Positions 1 through 5,370 of a DNA stretch of 10,113 nucleotides are shown here, one piece after another (within the stretch, counting starts at the first letter, position 1; every line of letters starts with the position of its first letter). The notes under the pieces were generated by a model that was not told the DNA's origin, made no database searches, and saw only the letters and a list, made by a program, of their open reading frames with translations. Source of the stretch: a bacterium (lineage in GTDB: Bacteria > JAJVIF01 > JAGGVT01); the NCBI GenBank assembly GCA_021157815.1, contig JAGGVT010000076.1, positions 1-10,113 on the forward strand, in the 5' to 3' direction. The position numbers and the translations under genes were made by a program.

Positions 1-15
1 ATCAAGTATATTCAA

Positions 16-90
16 TGTCATTCCGGGCTTGACCCGGAATCCATCTTCAAGCCTGGAAGACGTGGATTCTGAATCAAGTTCAGAATGACA
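16..90. repeat. Nested palindromic intergenic repeat
   Basis: Two 28-base arms (16-43 and 63-90) are inverted copies of each other, identical at 22 of 28 positions by eye, separated by 19 bases. Each arm is also a small hairpin: a 7-base stem around a 5-base loop at 21-39 and again at 67-85. The two small stems differ in sequence, but the changes are paired, so both stay perfectly complementary. The arm sequence resembles dispersed repeats seen in many environmental bacterial genomes (from memory). No transposase is present. It could be a MITE-like element or an RNA hairpin pair. Confidence 0.75.
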
Positions 91-105
91 ATTTGCCATC
101 TTTGA

Positions 106-408
106 GGAAAGATAAAATTAAAACAGGATTTCTCAACCGACTGCCTTAGGTTTAATCTTGACCTTGAGAAGATTAGAAATGACGCGGACAGAATTGACCA
201 GCCGGATGAATTGGCATTCCTCGCTCAGTTTCTTAGTGGCGACAACGCTGTCGCTGAATTGTGGATTGACCGTAAAACAGGTTATCTCGCGGGATTAGCA
301 TTTGAGATTGATGAAATTGAGAATAGCGGGAATCCTATTGATGTGAAAATCATCCTGAAGAATTTCAATTGTGATGTGGATATAATAATGCCAACATTCA
401 CGAAGTGA
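106..408 (+). pseudogene. 3' remnant of a gene for a probable exported or lipoprotein-like protein
   Basis: An open frame of about 100 codons runs from just after an in-frame stop (103-105) to the TGA at 406-408. It has no ATG; the first usual start is a TTG at 211, in the middle of protein-like sequence. The second half reads as a beta-rich C-terminus, with ELWIDRKTGYL near the middle and DVKIILKNFNCDVDIIMP at the end. That pattern (tryptophan-isoleucine-aspartate strand, then alternating strands, then a final I-x-x-P) recalls C-termini of lipid-binding or LolA-like exported proteins, but this is only a resemblance. No signal peptide or N-terminal half is visible, and the palindromic repeat lies immediately upstream. 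I read it as a 5'-truncated gene. A short intact gene starting at TTG 211 is possible but has no convincing ribosome binding site. Confidence 0.55.
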
Positions 409-409
409 A

Positions 410-432
410 TGTACTGAGCTTGTCGAAGTACA
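410..432. repeat. Short palindrome between converging gene ends
   Basis: The six bases at 410-415 are the reverse complement of 427-432, around an 11-base centre. The core contains the gagcttgtcgaag string familiar from dispersed palindromic repeats in many bacterial genomes (from memory). It lies exactly between the stop of the gene remnant (408) and the stop of the minus-strand DtxR gene (435-437), so it could act as a two-way transcription end. No run of T follows on either strand, so an intrinsic terminator is not supported. Confidence 0.4.
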
Positions 433-434
433 CT

Positions 435-1124
435 CTAGCGCACTTTCCCCCAAATCTTCGATGCCATACCTCCGCCCAGCGCGATTCGGGTGCCTTTGAC
501 TTCGAGTATAACCTGTCCGCCTTGATTAAAAATTATATCCGCGATTGTGTCCGGCAGAAGTCCAAGTGTGGCGAGTCGCTTGTTTAAATTGGGACCGCCA
601 TCGATTCCCTTGACCAGAAACTGCTTGCCCTCGGGAGCTTTGGTTAGATTGCACAAGCCTTTCTTTATGAAATCCTCACTGCGAGTAACAATCTTCTTCT
701 GCCTCATTTTATCACGGTAACCCTCAAACCACGCCGGTCTGTCCTCGTAATGGTCCTCGACGGCAGACATGAATGCGGCAAGGTTTTCGACTGTTTCAGG
801 ACTGAGAACATGTTCAACCTTGCATGCGTCATCATCTGCAATTTCGTATGACACCCCCAGCACTTCCTGAAAGAAATGCGAGATTAGATTATGGCGACGG
901 TAAACCTCATGGGCATACTCCTGTCCCTTTTTTGTCAGTTCGACATGGCCATACGATTCATGTTTTATTAATTCCTTTTCCTTGAGCACTTTCAACGCTG
1001 AGTTGACTGACGGCATTTTAACATCCAGAGCCTGAGCGATATCCTTCACGCGAACAGCTTTGTTTTTCGCTGACAGGATGCTGATAGTCTCAAGGTAATC
1101 TTCTATGCTTGCGGTTAATTTAAT
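435..1124 (-). CDS. DtxR/MntR-family metal-dependent transcriptional repressor (proposed ATT start)
   Basis: Cytoplasmic DNA-binding repressor of metal homeostasis, of the family that uses Fe(II) or Mn(II) as co-repressor. From the proposed ATT start the product is 229 residues, normal for three-domain members. Order: winged helix (about 1-70, opening LTASIEDYLETI, then VKDIAQALDVKMPSVNSALK), dimerisation and metal-binding domain (about 71-145, with RRH at 76-78 and C101-x2-E104-H105), and a C-terminal FeoA/SH3-like domain (about 157-229, ending ALGGGMASKIWGKVR). The first conventional start is GTG at 1049, giving 204 residues, but it would delete the first helix with likely metal ligands D9 and E12. 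No ATG, GTG or TTG lies in frame between the upstream TGA (1134-1136) and that helix. The perfect Shine-Dalgarno GAGGT supports ATT at 1122-1124; a sequence error is the alternative. C101 is as in DtxR/IdeR, while D9 is as in MntR, so metal preference cannot be told. A dyad over its promoter suggests autoregulation. Confidence 0.9.
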   Translation of the reverse strand: MKLTASIEDYLETISILSAKNKAVRVKDIAQALDVKMPSVNSALKVLKEKELIKHESYGHVELTKKGQEYAHEVYRRHNLISHFFQEVLGVSYEIADDDACKVEHVLSPETVENLAAFMSAVEDHYEDRPAWFEGYRDKMRQKKIVTRSEDFIKKGLCNLTKAPEGKQFLVKGIDGGPNLNKRLATLGLLPDTIADIIFNQGGQVILEVKGTRIALGGGMASKIWGKVR

Positions 1125-1130
1125 GATGCA

Positions 1131-1135
1131 ACCTC
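1131..1135 (-). promoter_or_regulatory. Shine-Dalgarno site deciding the DtxR gene start
   Basis: On the minus strand GAGGT is fully complementary to the 3' end of 16S rRNA and lies 6 bases before the ATT codon at 1124-1122. That ideal spacing fits no other usual start codon in the gene's frame. The same stretch is inside a six-codon frame in another register (ATG at 1140, TAA at 1122-1120) whose stop overlaps the ATT, so initiation by coupling is also conceivable. Confidence 0.6.
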
Positions 1136-1160
1136 ACCATGTCTGGAATTCAAACCAGTC

Positions 1161-1202
1161 AATATCATCTAAAAGTTAAAAAGTACTAACTTTCATGATA
1201 TT
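1161..1202. promoter_or_regulatory. Candidate DtxR-type operator, 42-bp interrupted dyad
   Basis: Inner arms AAAGTTA (1172-1178) and TAACTTT (1187-1193) are perfect inverted repeats around 8 bases. Outer arms AATATCAT (1161-1168) and ATGATATT (1195-1202) are also perfect inverted repeats. The dyad fills the space between the -35 and -10 boxes of the minus-strand promoter and covers the -10 box. Position, symmetry and the adjacent repressor gene fit an autoregulatory operator. The sequence is not a textbook DtxR or MntR box, so the assignment to this repressor is an inference. Confidence 0.6.
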
Positions 1203-1208
1203 TGTCAA
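1180..1208 (-). promoter_or_regulatory. Promoter of the DtxR-family gene
   Basis: On the minus strand a perfect -35 TTGACA (1208-1203) is followed after 17 bases by TACTTT (1185-1180), a weak -10 matching 3 of 6 consensus bases. Transcription would begin near 1173 and leave a leader of about 50 nt before the proposed ATT start. The dyad at 1161-1202 overlaps it. Confidence 0.55.
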
Positions 1209-1363
1209 TGGATAAATAATAACATATTATTATCTGGATAAGGATATGAACTTAAAGCATTGCGACAGTGTCTTTTTTATCGATAAAGCTTATCACGGGA
1301 GTGCATGGTCAAGCTATTGTCATGCAGGACGATAATAAAATCGACCGGAGTACGATTGGACTG

Positions 1364-1392
1364 TTGACAGTGTTTTCCCATGATAGTATAAT
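1364..1392 (+). promoter_or_regulatory. Perfect consensus sigma-70 promoter
   Basis: TTGACA (1364-1369), 17 bases, TATAAT (1387-1392): both boxes match the housekeeping consensus completely at ideal spacing. Transcription should start near 1399, about 280 nt before the aldolase. This is the strongest promoter seen in the window and probably drives the aldolase, or a small RNA encoded in the leader, or both. Confidence 0.8.
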
Positions 1393-1446
1393 CAGATTTG
1401 GATAACGTCTTCATGTCCCCTTGAAAGTGGGCCTCAACATTTTCCC

Positions 1447-1489
1447 GAACTGTAAATGAACATATGTAATTGGCGTGAACAGTTCATTT
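1447..1489 (+). other. Leader structure with two competing pairings
   Basis: AAATGAAC (1454-1461) pairs perfectly with GTTCATTT (1482-1489). GAACTG (1447-1452) pairs perfectly with CAGTTC (1480-1485). Both use bases 1482-1485, so the two helices exclude each other. TGAACAGTTCA (1476-1486) is also a palindrome in DNA and could be a protein site. No known riboswitch class was recognised. Confidence 0.4.
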
Positions 1490-1526
1490 GTTGATTCTAT
1501 ATGAGGTTATATTCAGGAGCAGTAGT

Positions 1527-1568
1527 ATTGATAAACGTTTTGCGTTTGCATCAAATACGTTTATGAAT
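1527..1568 (+). other. Stable hairpin in the aldolase leader
   Basis: Bases 1527-1538 pair with 1557-1568 over 12 positions with one mismatch. TTTG (1539-1542) then pairs with CAAA (1552-1555), leaving a small bulge and a 9-base loop. There is no T run directly after it, so it is not a standard terminator. It lies about 110 bases before the aldolase start. Confidence 0.5.
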
Positions 1569-1678
1569 CAAAGATGATTTTTGAAAATACTGAAATTCAA
1601 AATACACCAATCCACCGGATGTGATAATCACTGCAGGATTTTAAACAATTTCAAGATGAAAAAAGGAACAAAAAAAAC

Positions 1679-2527
1679 ATGCCAAAGGTAACATCGCTCG
1701 AACTGATTCAGGAGGCACGCAGCAAGGGACACGCAACAGGCGCGTTCAATGTATATAATCTGGAAAGCATCCAGGCAGTATCTGAGGGTGCGAAAGACAC
1801 AAATGTCGGAGTTATTTTCCAGTTAACCAAAAGCGCCGCTGAGTACGGCGGGTTGAAAAACATATACGATTTAATAATGAATTGTATTGATATTTACGGC
1901 ATCCGAGCCGCGATTCATCTGGATCATGGCCCAACGATTGATATGGTCGATGAATGCCTTGAAATCGGATTTTCATCTGTTATGTACGATGGCAGTGCAC
2001 TGCCTTTTGATGAGAACGTTGAAAAGTCCACCATATGCGCACAAAAAGCTCACGCCGTGAATGCGACAAGCGAAGCTGAACTTGGAAAGCTTGTCGGAGT
2101 TGAGGATGATGTTTCGGTCGATGAAAAAGAGGCGTATTATACGGATCCGAAAGACGCGCTCAAATTTGTCGAGGCAACGAAAATTGATCTTCTCGCGGTT
2201 GCAATCGGCAACGCCCACGGATTCTACAAGGGCGAACCGCATATTGATTTCGACAGGCTTGCTGAAATACGAGATATTGTTGACACTGCGATTGTTCTTC
2301 ATGGGGCATCCGGAATTCCCGACGATGCAATCCAGAAAGCGATATCGCTGGGAATAGGGAAAATAAACATCGACACTGAATTTCGATATGCTCTTATGCG
2401 GGGAGTTGAAGACTATTTAAAGGCTAACCCGGACACAGCCCAGGCTCGAAAAGCTCTCTCTGACGGGCGCGAACGAATGAAACAAAAGGTAATTGAAAAG
2501 ATTAATTTATTCAGGCCGGGAGTATAG
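1679..2527 (+). CDS. Class II ketose-bisphosphate aldolase (fructose- or tagatose-bisphosphate aldolase type)
   Basis: Cytoplasmic zinc-dependent aldolase that cleaves a ketose bisphosphate into dihydroxyacetone phosphate and glyceraldehyde 3-phosphate, in glycolysis and gluconeogenesis. The 282-residue length and the whole sequence fit the class II GatY/KbaY/FbaA family. HLDHG at 80-84 carries the catalytic aspartate D82 and zinc ligand H83. The other zinc ligands are H180 (AIGNAHGFYKGEP) and H208 (VLHGASG). GASG (209-212) and NIDTE (230-234) make the phosphate and substrate site. These positions coincide with those I recall for E. coli GatY. The start is ATG at 1679 after AAAAAAGGAAC, with a rather long gap of about 10 bases. 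It lies far downstream of the perfect promoter at 1364-1392. Sequence alone does not separate fructose from tagatose bisphosphate; the position next to rho, as for fbaA in Bacillus, and the lack of other sugar genes favour fructose. Confidence 0.93.
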   Translation: MPKVTSLELIQEARSKGHATGAFNVYNLESIQAVSEGAKDTNVGVIFQLTKSAAEYGGLKNIYDLIMNCIDIYGIRAAIHLDHGPTIDMVDECLEIGFSSVMYDGSALPFDENVEKSTICAQKAHAVNATSEAELGKLVGVEDDVSVDEKEAYYTDPKDALKFVEATKIDLLAVAIGNAHGFYKGEPHIDFDRLAEIRDIVDTAIVLHGASGIPDDAIQKAISLGIGKINIDTEFRYALMRGVEDYLKANPDTAQARKALSDGRERMKQKVIEKINLFRPGV

Positions 2528-2543
2528 CATTAATGATTATTTT

Positions 2544-2555
2544 GCCTGACCAGGC
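2544..2555 (+). terminator. Weak candidate terminator after the aldolase
   Basis: GCCTG (2544-2548) and CAGGC (2551-2555) form a short GC stem with a minimal loop 16 bases after the aldolase stop. It is followed by GTTTATATCTTT, rich in T but interrupted. It may end some transcripts, with others reading into rho. Confidence 0.3.
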
Positions 2556-2628
2556 GTTTATATCTTTCATTTTAATTTATTAAGATTAACAATCAGAATT
2601 TCCGATTATATTGGAAACGGAAGGAACA

Positions 2629-3933
2629 ATGGAAATTGCACAGATGGAAAACATGACTCTCAAAGATCTTCAGAATCTTGCGAAAGAGCAGGATGTTCAT
2701 GGTATTACCGGGCTGAAGAAGCAGGATTTGATATTCAAAATCCTGCAGGCTCAGACAGAACAGAATGGTCTTATCTTTGGTGAGGGTACACTTGAAATCC
2801 TTCAGGAGGGTTATGGTTTTCTGCGAAAGAACGGATATACACCATCCTCTGAGGATATCTATGTATCGCAGTCGCAGATTAAACGATTCGCACTGCGAAC
2901 AGGAGACATAATCTCAGGCCAGGTAAGGCCTCCAAAAGAGAACGAGAAATATTACGGGTTGCTTCGAGTAGAGGCGATTAACGGGATAAATCCTGAAATG
3001 ATAAGGCGTCGAAAACTGTTCGATCGCGAGATTCCGATATATCCCTTCGAACCTATTACTTTGGAGGTTCATCCAAAGGAAAAATCCACCAGGATAATCG
3101 ACCTTGTTTCACCTATCGGCAAGGGGACACGAGGACTAATTGTATCACCGCCAAAAGCTGGCAAGACAATAATCCTGAAGAAAATCGCAAACTCGGTTAC
3201 TGAAAACCACCCGGAGATTACAGTCATGGCGCTTCTGATTGATGAGCGCCCGGAGGAAGTTACAGACTTCGAGCGTTCTGTCAAGGGTGAAGTTGTGTCA
3301 TCGACATTCGATGAGCGCCCGGATCATCACATACAGGTCGCGGAAATGCTGCTCGCAAAGGCGAAAAGGCTGGTTGAACAGGACAAGGACGTTATAATCC
3401 TTCTCGATTCAATCACCCGTCTTGCCCGCGCGTATAACCTCGTGATGCCATCAAGCGGCAAAACACTCTCCGGCGGACTTGATCCGAATTCACTTCACAA
3501 GCCCAAACGTTTCTTTGGTGCAGCCAGAAAGCTTGAAGGTGGCGGCAGCTTGACAATTGTTGCAAGCGCGCTTGTTGAAACCGGAAGCAGGCTTGATGAT
3601 GTTATCTTCGAGGAATTCAAAGGCACTGGCAATATGGAGCTAATCCTTAACAGGGACCTTGCTAACAGGCGAATATTCCCCGCTATCGATATCCTGCATT
3701 CATCGACAAGGCACGATGAGCTGCTTTATCCGCCGGAATATCTTGACAGCATTCGAGACCTCAGGCGAATTATCGATTCTCTTGGTGATCAACGCGGCAC
3801 TGAATTCGTAATTGACAGGCTGTCGAACAAGACTTTCAGTACAAACAAGCGATTCATCGAAGCCATACCGAACTGGTATAACATTTTCATGAAGGGTGAC
3901 CTCGACAGGCCAAACGGCCATTCAGGCATGTAA
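2629..3933 (+). CDS. rho: Transcription termination factor Rho
   Basis: Hexameric RNA-dependent ATPase and helicase that ends transcription of untranslated RNA. From ATG 2629 it has 434 residues, within the family range. A SAP-like N-terminal helical region (about 10-40, [12 protein letters not shown]...GLKKQDLI) is followed by the primary RNA-binding cold-shock-like domain (about 50-125, GYGFLR and [12 protein letters not shown]) and the RecA-like ATPase. Visible elements: Walker A PPKAGKT (174-180), catalytic DERPEE with E206 and R207, Walker B VIILLD (255-260) with [12 protein letters not shown]-loop [10 protein letters not shown] (276-285), R-loop GTGNMELIL (332-340) and a likely arginine finger R361. 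All key residues expected from E. coli Rho are present. ATG 2629 is preferred to an upstream in-frame TTG (2611) because GGAAGGA lies 5 bases before it and the extra six residues are not conserved-looking. There is no long inserted domain. It is followed by an intrinsic terminator. Confidence 0.97.
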   Translation: MEIAQMENMTLKDLQNLAKEQDVHGITGLKKQDLIFKILQAQTEQNGLIFGEGTLEILQEGYGFLRKNGYTPSSEDIYVSQSQIKRFALRTGDIISGQVRPPKENEKYYGLLRVEAINGINPEMIRRRKLFDREIPIYPFEPITLEVHPKEKSTRIIDLVSPIGKGTRGLIVSPPKAGKTIILKKIANSVTENHPEITVMALLIDERPEEVTDFERSVKGEVVSSTFDERPDHHIQVAEMLLAKAKRLVEQDKDVIILLDSITRLARAYNLVMPSSGKTLSGGLDPNSLHKPKRFFGAARKLEGGGSLTIVASALVETGSRLDDVIFEEFKGTGNMELILNRDLANRRIFPAIDILHSSTRHDELLYPPEYLDSIRDLRRIIDSLGDQRGTEFVIDRLSNKTFSTNKRFIEAIPNWYNIFMKGDLDRPNGHSGM

Positions 3934-3967
3934 GCAATCTGGATATGCGCTTCGCTTTTAAATAAGT

Positions 3968-3996
3968 ACAGGGGTTTCGTAACCTGTCTTTTTTTT
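3968..3996 (+). terminator. Intrinsic terminator after rho
   Basis: ACAGG (3968-3972) pairs with CCTGT (3983-3987), with additional GGTT/AACC pairing possible inside the loop. After one C it runs into eight T residues (3989-3996). It lies 35 bases beyond the rho stop. Confidence 0.8.
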
Positions 3997-4008
3997 CTAA
4001 AATACAGC

Positions 4009-4037
4009 TTGCTGATATGCCATTCATGTAATAGAAT
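4009..4037 (+). promoter_or_regulatory. Candidate rpmE promoter
   Basis: TTGCTG (4009-4014), 17 bases, TAGAAT (4032-4037): the -10 matches 5 of 6 and the -35 matches 3 of 6 consensus bases. It sits just after the rho terminator. If used, the rpmE leader would be about 215 nt and would contain the whole nested palindrome. Confidence 0.4.
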
Positions 4038-4077
4038 TATTGTTTGCATCTGTAAATGTTTGCAAATATAAAAGTTT

Positions 4078-4209
4078 GAGTTCTCTGAAAAAAAGAAATA
4101 AATTGTAACCCGGTTTCTCATTAACCGGGGTAATACAAGAATATTACCCATGTTTTCCCGGCTAATGAGAAGCCGGGCTTCAATATTAAGAGTCTTTTTC
4201 AGAGGTCTC
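4078..4209. repeat. 132-bp nested palindromic element in the rpmE leader
   Basis: The outer ends are inverted repeats: CTCTGAAAAA (4083-4092) with TTTTTCAGAG (4195-4204), extended by GAG at 4078-4080 and CTC at 4207-4209. Inside are three hairpins: CCCGGTT/AACCGGG (4109-4129), GGGTAAT/ATTACCC (4128-4149) and CCCGGCT/AGCCGGG (4157-4177). The first and third are inverted copies of each other and differ at two positions that are paired, so each keeps a perfect 7-base stem. The element can fold as one long hairpin or as three small ones. No coding sequence is inside. It could be a MITE-like repeat, a regulatory leader, or both. Confidence 0.8.
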
Positions 4210-4260
4210 GCTTATAGATATCACTGATACAGTAATTATTATCAAGGAATTTTAGGTAAG

Positions 4261-4530
4261 ATGAAAAAGGGAATACATCCAAAACTACACAAGGTCACTG
4301 TAACATGCTCCTGTGGTGAAACATACGAAACTATCTCGACACGAGAATCTCTTAAAGTGGAGATATGTTCGAAATGCCATCCATATTTCACAGGCAAGAA
4401 GAAGATAATCGACAAGGGCGGTCGAGTGGACAGGTTCAAAAGGCGATATGCCAAGGCCAGCGGCGCGTATAAGTTCACCGAAGAAGGTGCTGAAACCGAA
4501 AAAACAGAGGAAACCAAATCCGAAGAATAG
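4261..4530 (+). CDS. rpmE: 50S ribosomal protein L31, zinc-binding type
   Basis: Small protein of the large ribosomal subunit, at the bridge to the small subunit. The core is typical: MKKGIHP start, four cysteines at 16, 18, 36 and 39 (CSC and CSKC) forming the zinc site of the C+ form, then [24 protein letters not shown] at about 40-63. The 89-residue length exceeds the usual 66-75 because of a C-terminal acidic tail (about 74-89, mostly E, T and K). Such tails vary within the family and are probably disordered. The zinc form suggests growth where zinc is available; no zinc-free paralogue is in the window. The rho-rpmE order is widely conserved. A strong terminator follows, so it is probably a single-gene transcript. 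Confidence 0.97.
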   Translation: MKKGIHPKLHKVTVTCSCGETYETISTRESLKVEICSKCHPYFTGKKKIIDKGGRVDRFKRRYAKASGAYKFTEEGAETEKTEETKSEE

Positions 4531-4558
4531 AATTCATCGGAAATACGGAAAATCTCAG

Positions 4559-4581
4559 AAACCGGCTTTGCCGGTTTTCTT
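4559..4581 (+). terminator. Intrinsic terminator after rpmE
   Basis: AAACCGGC (4559-4566) pairs perfectly with GCCGGTTT (4570-4577) around a three-base loop, and the run continues as TCTT. It lies 28 bases after the rpmE stop. Confidence 0.85.
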
Positions 4582-4638
4582 GCTGATAAGTGAAAGGCTT
4601 ATTAATAATGTCTCAAGTTAGATAATTTCAGGTCGAAT

Positions 4639-4667
4639 TTGATTTTAACCGTGCAAACTCTTAAAAT
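4639..4667 (+). promoter_or_regulatory. Candidate rubrerythrin promoter
   Basis: TTGATT (4639-4644), 17 bases, TAAAAT (4662-4667): 4 of 6 and 5 of 6 consensus matches. Transcription would start near 4674, giving a leader of about 50 nt. Two ATTATAT-like strings follow in the leader (about 4666-4687); no clear PerR or Fur box was recognised. Confidence 0.5.
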
Positions 4668-4722
4668 TATATGTTGATTTATTATATCAGTACAAGTAAC
4701 GCAAATTACACGGGAGAGCGAC

Positions 4723-5295
4723 ATGGAAATAAAAGGATCACAAACCGAAAAGAACCTTCTCACCGCTTTCGCGAGTGAATCGCAGGCAAGGAATCGCTAT
4801 ACATACTTTGCCAAGGTTGCGGAGAAGGAAGGATATCATAGAATTGGGCGCTTATTTCTCCAGACTGCGGAACATGAGCGAATTCACGCAAAGAATTTCT
4901 TCAGGGAACTTCCCGGCGGGGATGCTGAAATAACAGCTACTTTCCCCGCAGGCGTGATTGGAAATACAACGGAGAACCTCAAAGCCTCGATTGCGGGAGA
5001 GCATGAAGAAAGCAGCGAGATTTATCCAGCGTTTGCTCAGGTCGCACGCGATGAGGGATTCGAGGAAATCGCCCGACTGTTTCTTAATGTGGTAGTCTCC
5101 GAGCAGATGCATGAGAAACGTTTCAAGAAACTGCTTAAGTACATTGAGGAGGACAAGGTCTGGAAGCGTGATGAACCTGTTGTCTGGACATGCTCGAAAT
5201 GTGGTTTCACACTGGAAGATAATGAGCCGCCGGAAAAGTGTCCGGCATGCGCACATCCGAAAGAGTACTTTGAAATCCTGAATGAGAACTATTGA
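4723..5295 (+). CDS. rbr: Rubrerythrin
   Basis: Cytoplasmic non-haem di-iron peroxidase that reduces hydrogen peroxide to water, typical of anaerobes and microaerophiles. It has 190 residues, almost the same as Desulfovibrio rubrerythrin. The N-terminal four-helix ferritin-like domain (about 1-145) carries the full di-iron ligand set: E19, E52 and H55 (EHERIH), E93 and E96 (GEHEES), E127 and H130 (SEQMH). The C-terminal rubredoxin domain (about 152-190) has C157-x2-C160 and C173-x2-C176 to bind one iron and relay electrons. Ferritin-like first and rubredoxin last is the classical order, not the reversed one. The start ATG 4723 follows GGGAG with about 7 bases spacing. It has its own promoter and no clear terminator, so some transcripts may continue into the cysteine-rich gene. 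No rubredoxin reductase, superoxide reductase or Fur gene is adjacent. Confidence 0.97.
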   Translation: MEIKGSQTEKNLLTAFASESQARNRYTYFAKVAEKEGYHRIGRLFLQTAEHERIHAKNFFRELPGGDAEITATFPAGVIGNTTENLKASIAGEHEESSEIYPAFAQVARDEGFEEIARLFLNVVVSEQMHEKRFKKLLKYIEEDKVWKRDEPVVWTCSKCGFTLEDNEPPEKCPACAHPKEYFEILNENY

Positions 5296-5304
5296 ATTTA
5301 AGCC

Positions 5305-5333
5305 TTGACAATATTATTTGTCTAGTGTAAAGT
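5305..5333 (+). promoter_or_regulatory. Candidate promoter of the cysteine-rich protein gene
   Basis: Perfect -35 TTGACA (5305-5310), 17 bases, TAAAGT (5328-5333, 4 of 6). The -10 box lies inside the 11-base palindrome GTAAAGTTTAC (5327-5337), a possible operator. A TATAAT at 5348-5353 is an alternative -10 without a good -35. Confidence 0.5.
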
Positions 5334-5370
5334 TTACTTGATATAAATATAATGTTTCAAGGTTTTCAAA

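Larger units (their letters stand above)
1209..1678. other. Long intergenic stretch between divergent DtxR and aldolase genes
   Basis: This 470-base stretch has no convincing gene. It contains an AT-rich inverted repeat (AATAAT at 1215-1220 and ATTATT at 1226-1231), a hairpin-prone TGCATG...CATGCA pair near 1302-1326, the strong rightward promoter at 1364-1392, and two structured blocks annotated separately. A 29-codon frame from ATG 1246 to TAA 1335 has an AAGGA only two bases before its start and no recognisable product, so it is not called. The leader after the promoter is AT-rich and ends in an A-rich ribosome binding region. Confidence 0.6.
3934..4260. other. rho-rpmE spacer
   Basis: These 327 bases hold no gene. 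From left to right they contain the intrinsic terminator of rho, a candidate rpmE promoter, a small TTTGCA/TGCAAA inverted repeat near 4042-4064, and the 132-bp nested palindrome. About 50 AT-rich bases then lead to the rpmE start, with AGG about 7 bases before the ATG. Confidence 0.7.

Noticed and set aside
405-587. Plus-strand 60-codon frame over the end of the DtxR gene
   Set aside because: It overlaps the conserved FeoA-like domain coding on the other strand and shows no motif.
1246-1335. A 29-codon frame starting with ATG in the DtxR-aldolase spacer
   Set aside because: The AAGGA is too close to the ATG, the product is not recognisable and nothing else supports translation.
4078-4209. 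The nested palindrome as an intrinsic terminator of rho
   Set aside because: A better terminator with eight T residues lies at 3968-3996, and no T run follows the GC hairpins of the palindrome.
4852-5256. Minus-strand 134-codon frame inside rubrerythrin
   Set aside because: The plus strand encodes a complete rubrerythrin with every ligand; the reverse frame is an accidental by-product.
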